Shown in pieces: positions 6,034 through 13,906 of a DNA stretch of 27,862 nt. Source of the DNA: JAPWJZ01 sp038247245. Lineage in GTDB: Bacteria; Pseudomonadota; Alphaproteobacteria; Micavibrionales; UBA2020. Location: positions 1 to 27,862 of the forward strand of contig JBBRVE010000032.1 of the NCBI GenBank assembly GCA_038247245.1, read 5' to 3'. Made by a program: the position numbers and the translations under genes. Positions within the stretch are counted from its first letter, which is position 1. Every line of letters starts with the position of its first letter. The notes beneath the pieces are model-generated. The model was given only the letters and a program-made list of their open reading frames with translations, ran no database searches and was not told where the DNA came from.

Positions 6034-7041
6034 ATGAGACAAGTACCAAACAAATACCTGATCATCGGCAATGGCCGCCTTGCGCGGCATCTCTGCCATT
6101 ATTTTTCCCTGCTCAAAATCAAAGACTATTCCAAATGGGATCGCTCGCAGCCGCTGGCGCGATTGCACGAACTTGCTACAAGTGCGACACACATCCTGCT
6201 GGCGATCAAGGACAGCGCGATCGAGCCGTTCATTGATGAACACCTCGCCGATATCGCGCCTTGCGACCATATCGTCATCCTCAATACCGCTTTCGAGGCC
6301 GTCAAAAAATCCCGCACCGCCGAGAGCGTGAAGGGTATTGAAACCGCGATCAAATCTTTCGACGAAGCGCATCCGCAGTTGAACGCCGCCGGCCGCCGTC
6401 AGGTTGCGGGGCTGTTGAAAATTATTGATGCCCTGCGCGTGGCCGTGAAGGCGGGCGATGAAGTTGCCGCCGCCGCACGCATCAAGGAACTGGGGCAGGG
6501 GCTTCACACGGTGAAGACATCGCTGCCGATGGCGACCAAGGTGCATTTCTCCGGCAGTCTTGTGACCAAGAAAGCATGGGGCGCGCATCCGCTGATGACG
6601 TTTGGCGCGCAGGTTTACACGCTAGACAAATACCTCGCCATTCCGTTTGTCGTGGATGAAAAAGCGCCGCCGTTCCGCGAGCTGCTGCCCGGCATCCACA
6701 ACCAGCATGTGCGCCTGAGCGCACAGCAAAAGGCGAAATACCATGCAGCCTGCGTGATGGCGGGGAATTTTTCCTGCATCCTGTGGCAGAAACTGTTCGA
6801 TACGCTGCAGGGCGAATTCGGCTTTCCGCCGAACATTGCCGACATGTACCTGAAACAGCAGACCGAGAATTTACTGAGTGACTACAAAACCGCGCTGACG
6901 GGCCCGCTTGTCCGCGGCGACAAGGAAACGATCGAGAAAAACCTGAAGGCTCTCTCGGGCGACCCGTTCAAGGCCGTTTATGAGTCCTTCGTCAAAGCAT
7001 ACGCATCTTCACAACATAAGTTACGGGAGAAGGCATCATGA
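6034..7041 (+). CDS. DUF2520-type Rossmann protein, candidate ketopantoate reductase of the pan operon
   Basis: This is a 335-residue protein of the Rossmann-like/DUF2520 type. It has a nucleotide-binding start KYLIIGNGRLA (8-17, GxGxxA), strands HILLAIKD and HIVILN, then HFSGSL (171-176), HPLMTF (185-190), the helical domain start KYHAACVMAGNF (235-246) and LTGPLVRGD (288-296). Between strand VILN and HFSGSL lie about 80 extra, mostly helical residues (about 86-167) that are not normal for the family. It is first in an operon and overlaps panB by ATGA. No panE is in the window, so it may reduce 2-dehydropantoate with NAD(P)H, a role described for the non-PanE enzyme PanG of Francisella. I infer this from context and fold only. 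The start is ATG 6034; TTG 6028, with GGAA seven bases upstream, is equally possible. Confidence 0.75.
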   Translation: MRQVPNKYLIIGNGRLARHLCHYFSLLKIKDYSKWDRSQPLARLHELATSATHILLAIKDSAIEPFIDEHLADIAPCDHIVILNTAFEAVKKSRTAESVKGIETAIKSFDEAHPQLNAAGRRQVAGLLKIIDALRVAVKAGDEVAAAARIKELGQGLHTVKTSLPMATKVHFSGSLVTKKAWGAHPLMTFGAQVYTLDKYLAIPFVVDEKAPPFRELLPGIHNQHVRLSAQQKAKYHAACVMAGNFSCILWQKLFDTLQGEFGFPPNIADMYLKQQTENLLSDYKTALTGPLVRGDKETIEKNLKALSGDPFKAVYESFVKAYASSQHKLREKAS

Positions 7042-7853
7042 TGAACATTTTCGACTTCAACAAAAAGAAAGCCGCCGGCGAAAAACTGACGATGGTGACG
7101 TGTTACGATTACACGTCGGCGCAGCTGGTTGATAAATCGGAAATCGACTGTATTCTGGTGGGCGATAGCCTTGCCATGACCATGCACGGCTTTCCGTCCA
7201 CCGTGCATGCGACTGTCGACATGATGGCGATGCATACCGCTGCCGTCGCGCGCGGTGCGAAGAATAAATTCATCGTGGGCGACCTGCCATTCCTCGCCTA
7301 CCGCAAATCACTCACCGAAAACGTCAATGCCGTGCAGGCGATCATGCAGGCGGGCGCCCATGCCGTGAAGCTGGAAGGCGCATCGGGCAATACCGGCTTC
7401 ATCCAGCACCTCGCGGATTCGGGCGTACCGGTCATGGGCCATATCGGCCTGACGCCGCAATTCGTCCACCTGCTGGGCGGGTATCATGTGCAGGGCAAGA
7501 CCGATGAAAGCGCAAAGCGTTTGATGGAGGAGGCCTATGCCTTGCAACAGGCGGGCTGCTTCTCCCTCGTGCTCGAATGCGTGCCGACGGAACTCGCGAC
7601 GCAGATCACCAAGGAATTGAAGATCGCCACCATCGGCATCGGCGCAGGCCCGAACACGGACGGTCAGGTTCTGGTGTTCCAGGACCTTCTCGGCCTCAAC
7701 ACCGATTTCAAGCCGAAATTCGTCAAGAAGTTCATGAACGGCGCAGACCTTGTCACCGCCGCGCTGGATGATTACCACAACGCTGTCACCACAGGAGCAT
7801 TCCCCGATGCCGAGCATAGTTTCGGATCCAAGAAGCTGGCAAAAACAGCGTAA
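7038..7853 (+). CDS. panB: 3-methyl-2-oxobutanoate hydroxymethyltransferase
   Basis: PanB transfers a hydroxymethyl group from 5,10-methylene-tetrahydrofolate to 2-oxoisovalerate, the first committed step to pantothenate in the cytoplasm. The 271-residue protein has the standard TIM-barrel motifs: VGDSL with metal ligand Asp43, DLPF with Asp82, VKLEG with Lys111 and Glu113, MGHIGLTPQ (133-141), LECVP with the catalytic Glu180, and IGIGAG...DGQ (199-210). Length and motif order are normal. The start ATG 7038 overlaps the previous gene's TGA (ATGA) and is preceded by GGGAGAAGG; the next ATG (7041) is also possible. It is translationally coupled to the upstream Rossmann protein and overlaps panC by 47 bases. 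Confidence 0.98.
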   Translation: MMNIFDFNKKKAAGEKLTMVTCYDYTSAQLVDKSEIDCILVGDSLAMTMHGFPSTVHATVDMMAMHTAAVARGAKNKFIVGDLPFLAYRKSLTENVNAVQAIMQAGAHAVKLEGASGNTGFIQHLADSGVPVMGHIGLTPQFVHLLGGYHVQGKTDESAKRLMEEAYALQQAGCFSLVLECVPTELATQITKELKIATIGIGAGPNTDGQVLVFQDLLGLNTDFKPKFVKKFMNGADLVTAALDDYHNAVTTGAFPDAEHSFGSKKLAKTA

Positions 7854-8589
7854 GGAATTAAGCGGCACTCTCGGCTTCGTGCCGACGATGGGCAACCTGC
7901 ACGAGGGGCATATTGATTTATGCCGCCGCGCGAAGGCGGAGAACGATCATGTGCTGGTCAGCCTGTTCGTCAACCCGACGCAGTTCAACCAGCGCGCCGA
8001 CTACGAGAAATATGCGCGCACCTTCGATGCCGACGTAAAACTGCTGGGCGAAGCGGATGTGGATTTCGTGTTGTATCCCGATGAACCCGCAATGTATCCC
8101 GACAAATATGACCTGCAGGTGATCGAGAAAACGGTATCGAAAGAACTGGAAGGTGAATTTCGCCCCGGCCATTTCGAAGGCATGCTGACGGTTGTGCTGA
8201 AACTCCTCAACATCGCGCAGGCCGACCGCGCGTATTTCGGGGAGAAAGATTTCCAGCAATTAACCTTGGTTCGCAAAATGACCGAGGCGTTTTTTATCCC
8301 GACCGTAATTGTGCCATGCCCGACCATCCGGCAGGAAGACGGCCTAGCGCTGTCGTCCCGCAACGGACGCCTGACGCCCGAACAGCGCAAGCAGGCGGTC
8401 GAAATCTCCCGACTTCTGAAAAGCAGCCTCAGCGACGACGAAATCATGAAAAAGCTGGCCGAAGCGGGCTTTCGCCCTGAATACGTTGCCACAAAATGGG
8501 GCCGCCGCCTCGCCGCCGCCTGGCTCGGCGATGTACGCCTTATTGACAACGTGCCCCTGTCCGAGGTTAAAAAGGACAGGGCAGCTTAA
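7807..8589 (+). CDS. panC: Pantothenate synthetase (pantoate-beta-alanine ligase)
   Basis: PanC condenses pantoate with beta-alanine using ATP, through a pantoyl-adenylate. Visible motifs are VPTMGNLHEGH (25-35, nucleotide-binding HxGH), FVNPTQF (54-60), YFGEKDFQQL (143-152) and LALSSRN (180-186, KMSKS-like). The start ATG 7807 (MPSIVSD) is chosen because AGGAG lies about 9 bases upstream; the open frame continues 19 codons further without such support. The protein is 260 residues, slightly shorter than the common 280-290, because the C-terminal domain is trimmed; it still ends with the usual LGDVRLIDN strand. The start lies inside panB (47-base overlap), so translation is coupled. It is followed by coaX after 15 bases. 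Confidence 0.97.
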   Translation: MPSIVSDPRSWQKQRKELSGTLGFVPTMGNLHEGHIDLCRRAKAENDHVLVSLFVNPTQFNQRADYEKYARTFDADVKLLGEADVDFVLYPDEPAMYPDKYDLQVIEKTVSKELEGEFRPGHFEGMLTVVLKLLNIAQADRAYFGEKDFQQLTLVRKMTEAFFIPTVIVPCPTIRQEDGLALSSRNGRLTPEQRKQAVEISRLLKSSLSDDEIMKKLAEAGFRPEYVATKWGRRLAAAWLGDVRLIDNVPLSEVKKDRAA

Positions 8590-8604
8590 ACGGAGTTCAA
8601 GAAA

Positions 8605-9402
8605 ATGTTGTTATGTCTCGACGTCGGCAACACCCATATCGTCGGCGCGCTATTTGACGACAAGAAACTTGCGCTGCGGTTCAGGTACGCCACGCACCAG
8701 TTGGGCACTGCCGACCAGTTCGGCATCTTCCTGCGCAACATGCTGGAAACGAACGGCATCGCGCATGAGAAAATCAAGGTAGCGGCGCTCTGCTCCGTCG
8801 TACCCAGCTGCAATTTCACCATCCGCCATGCCTTCATCACCTATTTTCCCAAGGCCGAATATTTCGTGTTGCAGGCGGGCGTGAAGACCGGCATCAACAT
8901 CAAATACAAAAACCCCACCGAAGTAGGCGCGGACCTGATCGCGGGCGCGATTGGCGCGGTCGATGCCTTCCCGAACAAAAACTGCATCATCGCCGACCTC
9001 GGCACTGCCACCACGCTGATCGCGGTCACCAAAAAAGCCGATTTCCTCGGCGGCGTGATCATGCCCGGCATGCGCCTGTCGATGGAGGCGCTGAAATCCA
9101 ACACCGCGAAACTGATGGAAGTGGATATCGAGGAACCGAACACCTATCTCGGCCAGTCCACGCGCGAATGCATCCAGCGGGGCCTTTACTTCGGCCATCT
9201 GGGCGGCTTGCGCGAAATCGTCGGCGGCTATAAAAAAGAACTCTTCGCCGGCGAGGAAGTCGTCGTGATCGGCACGGGCGGATTCTCGCAGCTATTCAAG
9301 GACCAGAAAATCTTCGACGCTATCCTGCCCGACATCGTGTCGCAGGGTATCCGCATCGCCTATGAAAACTCCAAAGCGGCAGCGGCAAAATTGGCGGGAT
9401 AA
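8605..9402 (+). CDS. coaX: Type III pantothenate kinase
   Basis: CoaX phosphorylates pantothenate with ATP, the first step from pantothenate to CoA. It belongs to the ASKHA fold and, unlike CoaA, needs a monovalent cation and is not feedback-inhibited by CoA. The 265-residue protein shows the phosphate motif DVGNTH (6-11), PTEVGADLIAGAIGA (104-118) with the catalytic Asp110, DLGTATT (131-137), GGVIMPGM (149-156) and GTGGFS (223-228). The start ATG has CGGAG 9-10 bases upstream. It is the last gene of the operon that makes pantothenate, so synthesis and activation are cotranscribed. No hairpin terminator is visible in the 100 bases that follow. Confidence 0.97.
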   Translation: MLLCLDVGNTHIVGALFDDKKLALRFRYATHQLGTADQFGIFLRNMLETNGIAHEKIKVAALCSVVPSCNFTIRHAFITYFPKAEYFVLQAGVKTGINIKYKNPTEVGADLIAGAIGAVDAFPNKNCIIADLGTATTLIAVTKKADFLGGVIMPGMRLSMEALKSNTAKLMEVDIEEPNTYLGQSTRECIQRGLYFGHLGGLREIVGGYKKELFAGEEVVVIGTGGFSQLFKDQKIFDAILPDIVSQGIRIAYENSKAAAAKLAG

Positions 9403-9502
9403 ATTTGGCTGTCCCCTACCCAAAATTAATAATCACCCTATAAACTGACAGTCGCCCGCGAATGCCTCGTGGTTGACATAAACATACATGGAGTTTTTCC
9501 TT

Positions 9503-10078
9503 ATGAAGCGTATTCTTTTTGCGACCGCCGCGGTCGTCATGTTCGCGATGCCGGTTGCTGCACAGGCGGCTGAAACCTACAACTTCGACCCCAACCACAC
9601 CAACATCAACTGGAACGCGAACCATTTCGGTTTCTCGAACCCCTCCGGTCGTTTCGGCCTGAAGGAAGGCACTCTTGTGCTGGATGACGCCGCACCCGCA
9701 AACAGCAGCGTCAACGTGACGATCGACGTGACGGGCCTCGTGACGGGCATTCCGAAATTCGACGAGCATCTGAAATCTGCAGACTTCCTCGACGCCGAAA
9801 AATTCCCCGAAGCAACCTTTAAAAGCACCAATGTCGAAACCGGCGCGGACAACACCGCAAAAGTCACCGGCGACCTGACGCTGCATGGCGTGACCAAGCC
9901 GGTCGTGCTGGATGTGAAGCTGAACAAGCAGGGCGAGAACCCGATGAGCAAGATCAAGTCAGTCGGTTTCTCCGGCAAGACGGTCATCAAGCGCTCGGAG
10001 TTCGGCATCGACAAATATGTGCCGAACGTGTCTGACGAAGTCACCATCGCAATCGAAGCTGAAGCAGGCTTGAAATAA
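9503..10078 (+). CDS. YceI family periplasmic protein
   Basis: This is a 191-residue exported lipocalin-like beta-barrel protein. Family members bind polyisoprenoid or other hydrophobic molecules in the periplasm. Residues 1-23 form a clear signal peptide (MKRILFATAAVVMFAMPVAA, cleaved near QAA/ET). The mature part shows the family pattern: YNFDPNHTNINWNANHFGFS, RF, the VTIDVTGLVTG strand, FDEHLKSADFLDAEKFPEA, VTGDLTLHGVTKPV and SEFGIDKYVPNVSDEVTIAI. The start ATG 9503 follows GGAG by 9 bases; an in-frame ATG at 9488 overlaps that site and is rejected. The next gene starts one base after its stop codon, so the two form an operon. Confidence 0.95.
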   Translation: MKRILFATAAVVMFAMPVAAQAAETYNFDPNHTNINWNANHFGFSNPSGRFGLKEGTLVLDDAAPANSSVNVTIDVTGLVTGIPKFDEHLKSADFLDAEKFPEATFKSTNVETGADNTAKVTGDLTLHGVTKPVVLDVKLNKQGENPMSKIKSVGFSGKTVIKRSEFGIDKYVPNVSDEVTIAIEAEAGLK

Positions 10079-10079
10079 A

Positions 10080-10694
10080 ATGAAAATCGCGGTCATTGGC
10101 GCTACCGGAAATATCGGGTCTAAAATTATGGCGGAGGCGCTGGAGCGCGGCCATGACGTGACGGCCATTGCCCGCGATACGTCGAAACTTCCCGGCCATC
10201 CGCGGCTAGCCACGAAAAATGGCGATGCTGCGGATAGCGCCGGTCTTGCGTCGCTGGTGCATGGCCATGAAGCCGTCATCAGTTCGTTGCCGTTCCTGAA
10301 CATCGATCCTGCGGTGCTGTGCGCTGGCCTGAAAAAAGCGGGCATCAAACGCCTGCTTGTCGTGGGCGGGGCAGGGAGCCTCAACGCGCCGGGCGGTGGC
10401 GGCCAACTGGTCGATGCGCCCGATTTCCCTGCAGCGTGGAAAGATATCGCGATCAAGGGACGCGATTTCCTCAACCACCTTAAAACCGAACCGACGCTGG
10501 AATGGACGTTCCTCTCGCCCTCCGCAATGATCGCACCGGGGGCGCGCACCGGCACGTTCCGCACGGGCAAGGATGACCTGTTGGTCGACGCGACCGGCAA
10601 CAGCCACATCAGCCAGGAAGACTACGCGATCGCCATGCTGGACGAGGTTGAAGAACCCCGCCACATTCGCGCGCGCTTCACCGTCGGCTATTAA
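10080..10694 (+). CDS. NAD(P)-binding oxidoreductase-like protein (atypical SDR / NmrA-like)
   Basis: This is a 204-residue single-domain Rossmann protein of the NAD(P)H-binding atypical-SDR group (YwnB/BVR-B-like). It starts MKIAVIGATGNIGSKI with the GxxGxxG dinucleotide loop. GD at about residue 48, VISSLPF, LLVVGGAGSL and TFLSPSAMIAPG mark the remaining core strands. There is no Tyr-x-x-x-Lys catalytic pair of classical SDRs, as is usual for this group. The substrate is unknown; relatives act on flavins, biliverdin or serve as redox sensors. It begins one base after the yceI stop and is surely cotranscribed. A GC-rich hairpin (10718-10736) follows but lacks a T-run. Confidence 0.88.
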   Translation: MKIAVIGATGNIGSKIMAEALERGHDVTAIARDTSKLPGHPRLATKNGDAADSAGLASLVHGHEAVISSLPFLNIDPAVLCAGLKKAGIKRLLVVGGAGSLNAPGGGGQLVDAPDFPAAWKDIAIKGRDFLNHLKTEPTLEWTFLSPSAMIAPGARTGTFRTGKDDLLVDATGNSHISQEDYAIAMLDEVEEPRHIRARFTVGY

Positions 10695-10750
10695 TCCTGT
10701 TTGGATTCAAGATCTTGCGCCGCTTGTTATGCGGCGATGCACCATAATTG

Positions 10751-10801
10751 TTGAAGTCACGCATATATTAAGCTAATATAATAATAAGCATGCTTATTAT
10801 T
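10751..10801 (+). promoter_or_regulatory. Promoter and 22-bp palindromic operator of the marR-emrAB operon
   Basis: A perfect 22-bp palindrome lies at 10780-10801 (half-site AATAATAAGCA), ending 13 bases before the marR start codon. Upstream, a -35-like TTGAAG (10751-10756) and a -10-like TAATAT (10774-10779) are 17 bases apart; an overlapping perfect TATAAT (10777-10782) enters the palindrome. A dimeric MarR protein bound here would cover the -10 and start region, so autoregulation with ligand-triggered release is the expected logic. The assignment of the site to this regulator is inference. Confidence 0.8.
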
Positions 10802-10814
10802 GTGAGAATCAACA

Positions 10815-11288
10815 ATGTCGTGTTCTGACCCCACTGTCGAAAATCTTGGCTTCCTGTTGCAGGACGTGGCGCGCCTGATGCGCACCGATTTCAATCGCCG
10901 TGTGCAGGAACTGGATCTGACGCAGGCGCAATGGCGCGCGCTGCTGAATTTGTCGCGGAATCCCGGCATGCGCCAATGCCATCTGGCTGATGCGCTGGAA
11001 ACGCAGGCGATCAGCGCCACGCGCCTGATCGACCGCATGCAGGCCGCAGGCTGGGTGGAACGCCGCGCCGATCCCGGCGACCGCCGCGCAACGCAGCTGT
11101 TCCTGACCGAACAGGCGGAGCCCACGTTAAAGACGCTCAAGAAACATGGCGCGGATACTCGCGCTGGCGCGCTCACCGATATCAGCGCAGATGAACAGGA
11201 ACAATTCCTCAAAATACTTCTTAAAATGCGCGCCAACATGCTCGCGCAGGAAGAAACCAAAGCCAGAGTCGCAGGAGAGAAACAATGA
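10815..11288 (+). CDS. MarR family transcriptional regulator
   Basis: This is a 157-residue winged-helix regulator. The core is intact: N-terminal dimer helix (LLQDVARLMRTDFNRRVQEL), LTQAQWRALLNLSRNPGMRQ (helix-turn-helix entry), HLADALETQAISATRLIDRM (recognition helix) and the wing ERRADPGDRRATQLFLT. It carries the family's invariant D/R pair (DPGDRR). The C-terminal helices complete the dimerisation part. It is first in an operon with emrA and emrB, overlaps emrA by ATGA, and has a large palindrome at its own promoter. It therefore most likely represses this efflux operon and responds to phenolic or drug-like ligands, as EmrR does. The exact inducer cannot be told from sequence. Confidence 0.95.
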   Translation: MSCSDPTVENLGFLLQDVARLMRTDFNRRVQELDLTQAQWRALLNLSRNPGMRQCHLADALETQAISATRLIDRMQAAGWVERRADPGDRRATQLFLTEQAEPTLKTLKKHGADTRAGALTDISADEQEQFLKILLKMRANMLAQEETKARVAGEKQ

Positions 11289-12331
11289 CCGCGGAAAAGA
11301 AAAAGACATTACGTCGCTTTTTGATGACGATCGGGTTGATCTTGGTCGCTGCTGTGTCGGGCGTCACTTATGCCTTTTCAGGACGGTTCATGTCGACCGA
11401 CAATTCCTATGTGAAGGCGAACAAGATTTCCGTCGCTCCCCAAGTGACTGGCGCCGTTGTCGCCGTGACCGCGAAAGACCATCAGGCCGTCAAGAAGGGC
11501 GATGTGCTGTTCACCATAGACCCCGCATCCTTCCGCATTGAACTCGACAAGGCGCAATCGAACCTCGCCGTCGTGCGCACCGAGATTGAAGAGCTGAAGG
11601 CAACCGCGCGCCAGAAGCAGGAAGAACTGAAAAGCTCGCAAGCCGACAAATCGCTGGCAGATACATTATATAACCGCCGCACCGGACCACATATGAAGGG
11701 CGCGGTGTCGGAAGAAAGCGTTGACGAAGCCGGCCATGACCGCGCTGTAGCTGTCGCCAAAATCGCACAGCTGCAGCAGGAATATGCCGCAACCGTTGCA
11801 CGCCTTGACGGCAATGTCGATGTAAATCCAGAAGACCACCCGATGTATAAATCGGCAAAATCCATGCTGGAAACAGCGCAGTTAAACTTTGACCGTACGA
11901 CCGTGCGCGCCCCCGCAGACGGCATCACCGGCGACCTGCCGCGCGTGGGTGATTACCTGCCCGCAGGCGTGCCCGCCGTGAGCGTCGTCGAGAACAAGGG
12001 CATGTGGATCGAGGCAAATTTCAAGGAAACGGAACTCACCAATATCCGTGCAGGACAAAAAGCGACCGTGAGAATCGACACCTATCCCGGCCGTGAATGG
12101 ACGGGCGTGGTCAGCAGCATCGCACCCGCTACCGGCGCCGAATTCTCGGTTCTGCCCGCGCAGAACGCAACGGGAAACTGGGTGAAGGTCGTACAGCGCA
12201 TTACTGTGCGTGTAGAGCCCACACATCGTGAAGATGATCCGCCGTTGCAAACTGGCATGAGCGCAGAAGTGACGATTGATACCGGCAGCTACCCGCATCT
12301 TGCGAAACCGAAAATGGCGGCGGCGGAGTAA
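11285..12331 (+). CDS. emrA: EmrA/HlyD-type membrane fusion protein of a drug efflux pump
   Basis: This is a 348-residue periplasmic adaptor. One N-terminal membrane anchor (about 13-31) is followed by the biotinyl-lipoyl-like half (TDNSYVKANKISVAPQVTG, VKKGDVLFTIDP), a long alpha-helical hairpin (about 83-205), the returning lipoyl half (TTVRAPADGITG) and beta-barrel domains. The stretch LPAQNATGNWVKVVQRI (near 293-309) is the EmrA signature. It connects the inner-membrane pump EmrB to an outer-membrane channel (TolC type) that is not encoded here. The start ATG overlaps the marR stop (ATGA); six bases separate its stop from emrB. Confidence 0.96.
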   Translation: MTAEKKKTLRRFLMTIGLILVAAVSGVTYAFSGRFMSTDNSYVKANKISVAPQVTGAVVAVTAKDHQAVKKGDVLFTIDPASFRIELDKAQSNLAVVRTEIEELKATARQKQEELKSSQADKSLADTLYNRRTGPHMKGAVSEESVDEAGHDRAVAVAKIAQLQQEYAATVARLDGNVDVNPEDHPMYKSAKSMLETAQLNFDRTTVRAPADGITGDLPRVGDYLPAGVPAVSVVENKGMWIEANFKETELTNIRAGQKATVRIDTYPGREWTGVVSSIAPATGAEFSVLPAQNATGNWVKVVQRITVRVEPTHREDDPPLQTGMSAEVTIDTGSYPHLAKPKMAAAE

Positions 12332-12337
12332 TCATTC

Positions 12338-13906
12338 ATGAGCGCGCATGATAGCGACAAGCCAGAAGGCCCATGGGTGGATGTCCCGCATAAAGGGTTT
12401 ATCACTCTTTCTGTCATGCTGGCGACCATCATGCAGGCGCTCGACACCACCATCGCAAACGTCGCGTTGCCGCATATGCAGGGCGAATTGTCGGCGACGC
12501 AGGATCAGATTTCATGGGTTCTGACGTCATATATCATCGCGGCCGCCGTGATGACCGCGCCATCGGGCGTACTGGCCGCAAAAATAGGGCGGCGCAAATT
12601 GTTCCTGATCGCTGTCATCGGCTTCACGATCACATCCGTCCTCTGCGGTATCGCGACAAACCTGCCGGAAATGGTCGTTTTCCGGCTATTGCAGGGTATT
12701 TTCGGCGCGAGTCTGGTGCCGCTGTCGCAGGCTGTCCTTCTGGATATCAACCCCAAAGAACGTCATGCGCAGGCCATGGCTGTTTGGGGGGTCGGAGTGA
12801 TGCTGGGCCCGATTTTAGGCCCGACCCTTGGAGGCTGGATCACCGAAAACTTCCATTGGCGCTGGGTGTTCTTTATTAACCTGCCCATCGGTATTCTAGC
12901 GGGTTTCGGTATCTATGCCTTCATGAAGGAAACAGTGATTGATAAATTGCGCAAGTTCGATTTTTTCGGCTTTGCGCTGCTCAGCCTTTTCTTGTGCAGC
13001 ATGCAGCTGGCGCTCGACCGTGGCGAGAGCAAGGACTGGTTTTCATCGACCGAAATTATTATCGAGAGCGCCATGGCTGGGACAGCTTTTTATCTGTTCA
13101 TGGTGCATATCCTGACAGCAGATAGACCCTTCATCGAACCAGCTATGTTCAGGGACCGCAATTATTCCTTCAGTCTTGTTTTCATGTTTGTAATGGGAGT
13201 CATTATGTTGGCGACGATGGCGCTGCTGCCGCCGTTTCTGGAAGGCTTGATGGGTTATCCCGTTGTCACGACCGGCATTATCCTGGCACCCCGCGGAATT
13301 GGTACGATGGCATCCATGATGCTGGCGGGAAAATTGGTGGGCAAGGTGGATGTACGGTATATGCTTGCCTTCGGTCTTTCCTGCATGGCGTATTCGCTGT
13401 GGCAGATGAGCCAGTTCAACCTAGAAATTTCGCAGGCGATGCTGGTGGAAACCGGCCTGCTGCAGGGTTTCGGCATGGGTTTCGTCTTCGTACCGTTGAC
13501 GGCGGTTGCCTATGCGACACTGCCCGGACATTACCGCAACGATGCTGCGGGGGTGTTCAGCCTTGTGCGCAATATCGGGTCGAGCGTCGGCATTTCGATC
13601 ATGGTCGCGCTCCTGGCGCGAAATACGCAGATCAACCATATGGAGCTGGGCGAGCGGATCAATATTTTTAACCTGCCCAAGGTCCTGCTTGGCATCATGC
13701 CCGATATCCCCATCAACGCCTATTCCAAGGTCGCGATGGCGATGCTAAATGGTGAAGTCACGCGGCAGGCGGCGGCGATATCTTATATAAACGATTTCTA
13801 TGCGCTGATGTTCGTGATCCTGAGTGTGATGGTTTTCCTCCCTTTTCTGAAGGTCGCTAAACGTGCGAACAAGGCACCTGTCAGCGCGGCGGAAATCCTC
13901 GAATAA
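12338..13906 (+). CDS. emrB: DHA2 family MFS multidrug transporter (EmrB/QacA type)
   Basis: This is a 522-residue inner-membrane proton-driven drug exporter with 14 predicted membrane segments. Recognisable features are the TM1 motif LDTTIANVALPHM, motif A in the first loop (GVLAAKIGRRKLF), motif B (RLLQGIFGASLVPLSQAV) and the DHA2 motif C region (GVMLGPILGPTLGGWITENF, then WRWVFFINLPIG). Length and order match EmrB. It works with the EmrA adaptor encoded directly upstream. GGAG lies 9 bases before the start. The stop codon directly abuts the stop codon of the opposing RNase E/G gene, leaving no spacer for a terminator. Confidence 0.96.
   Translation: MSAHDSDKPEGPWVDVPHKGFITLSVMLATIMQALDTTIANVALPHMQGELSATQDQISWVLTSYIIAAAVMTAPSGVLAAKIGRRKLFLIAVIGFTITSVLCGIATNLPEMVVFRLLQGIFGASLVPLSQAVLLDINPKERHAQAMAVWGVGVMLGPILGPTLGGWITENFHWRWVFFINLPIGILAGFGIYAFMKETVIDKLRKFDFFGFALLSLFLCSMQLALDRGESKDWFSSTEIIIESAMAGTAFYLFMVHILTADRPFIEPAMFRDRNYSFSLVFMFVMGVIMLATMALLPPFLEGLMGYPVVTTGIILAPRGIGTMASMMLAGKLVGKVDVRYMLAFGLSCMAYSLWQMSQFNLEISQAMLVETGLLQGFGMGFVFVPLTAVAYATLPGHYRNDAAGVFSLVRNIGSSVGISIMVALLARNTQINHMELGERINIFNLPKVLLGIMPDIPINAYSKVAMAMLNGEVTRQAAAISYINDFYALMFVILSVMVFLPFLKVAKRANKAPVSAAEILE

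Noticed and set aside
10718..10736. GC-rich hairpin after the NAD(P)-binding gene as terminator
   Set aside because: CGCCGC/GCGGCG with a 7-base loop is a good stem but there is no T-run after it on either strand, so it is not listed as an intrinsic terminator.
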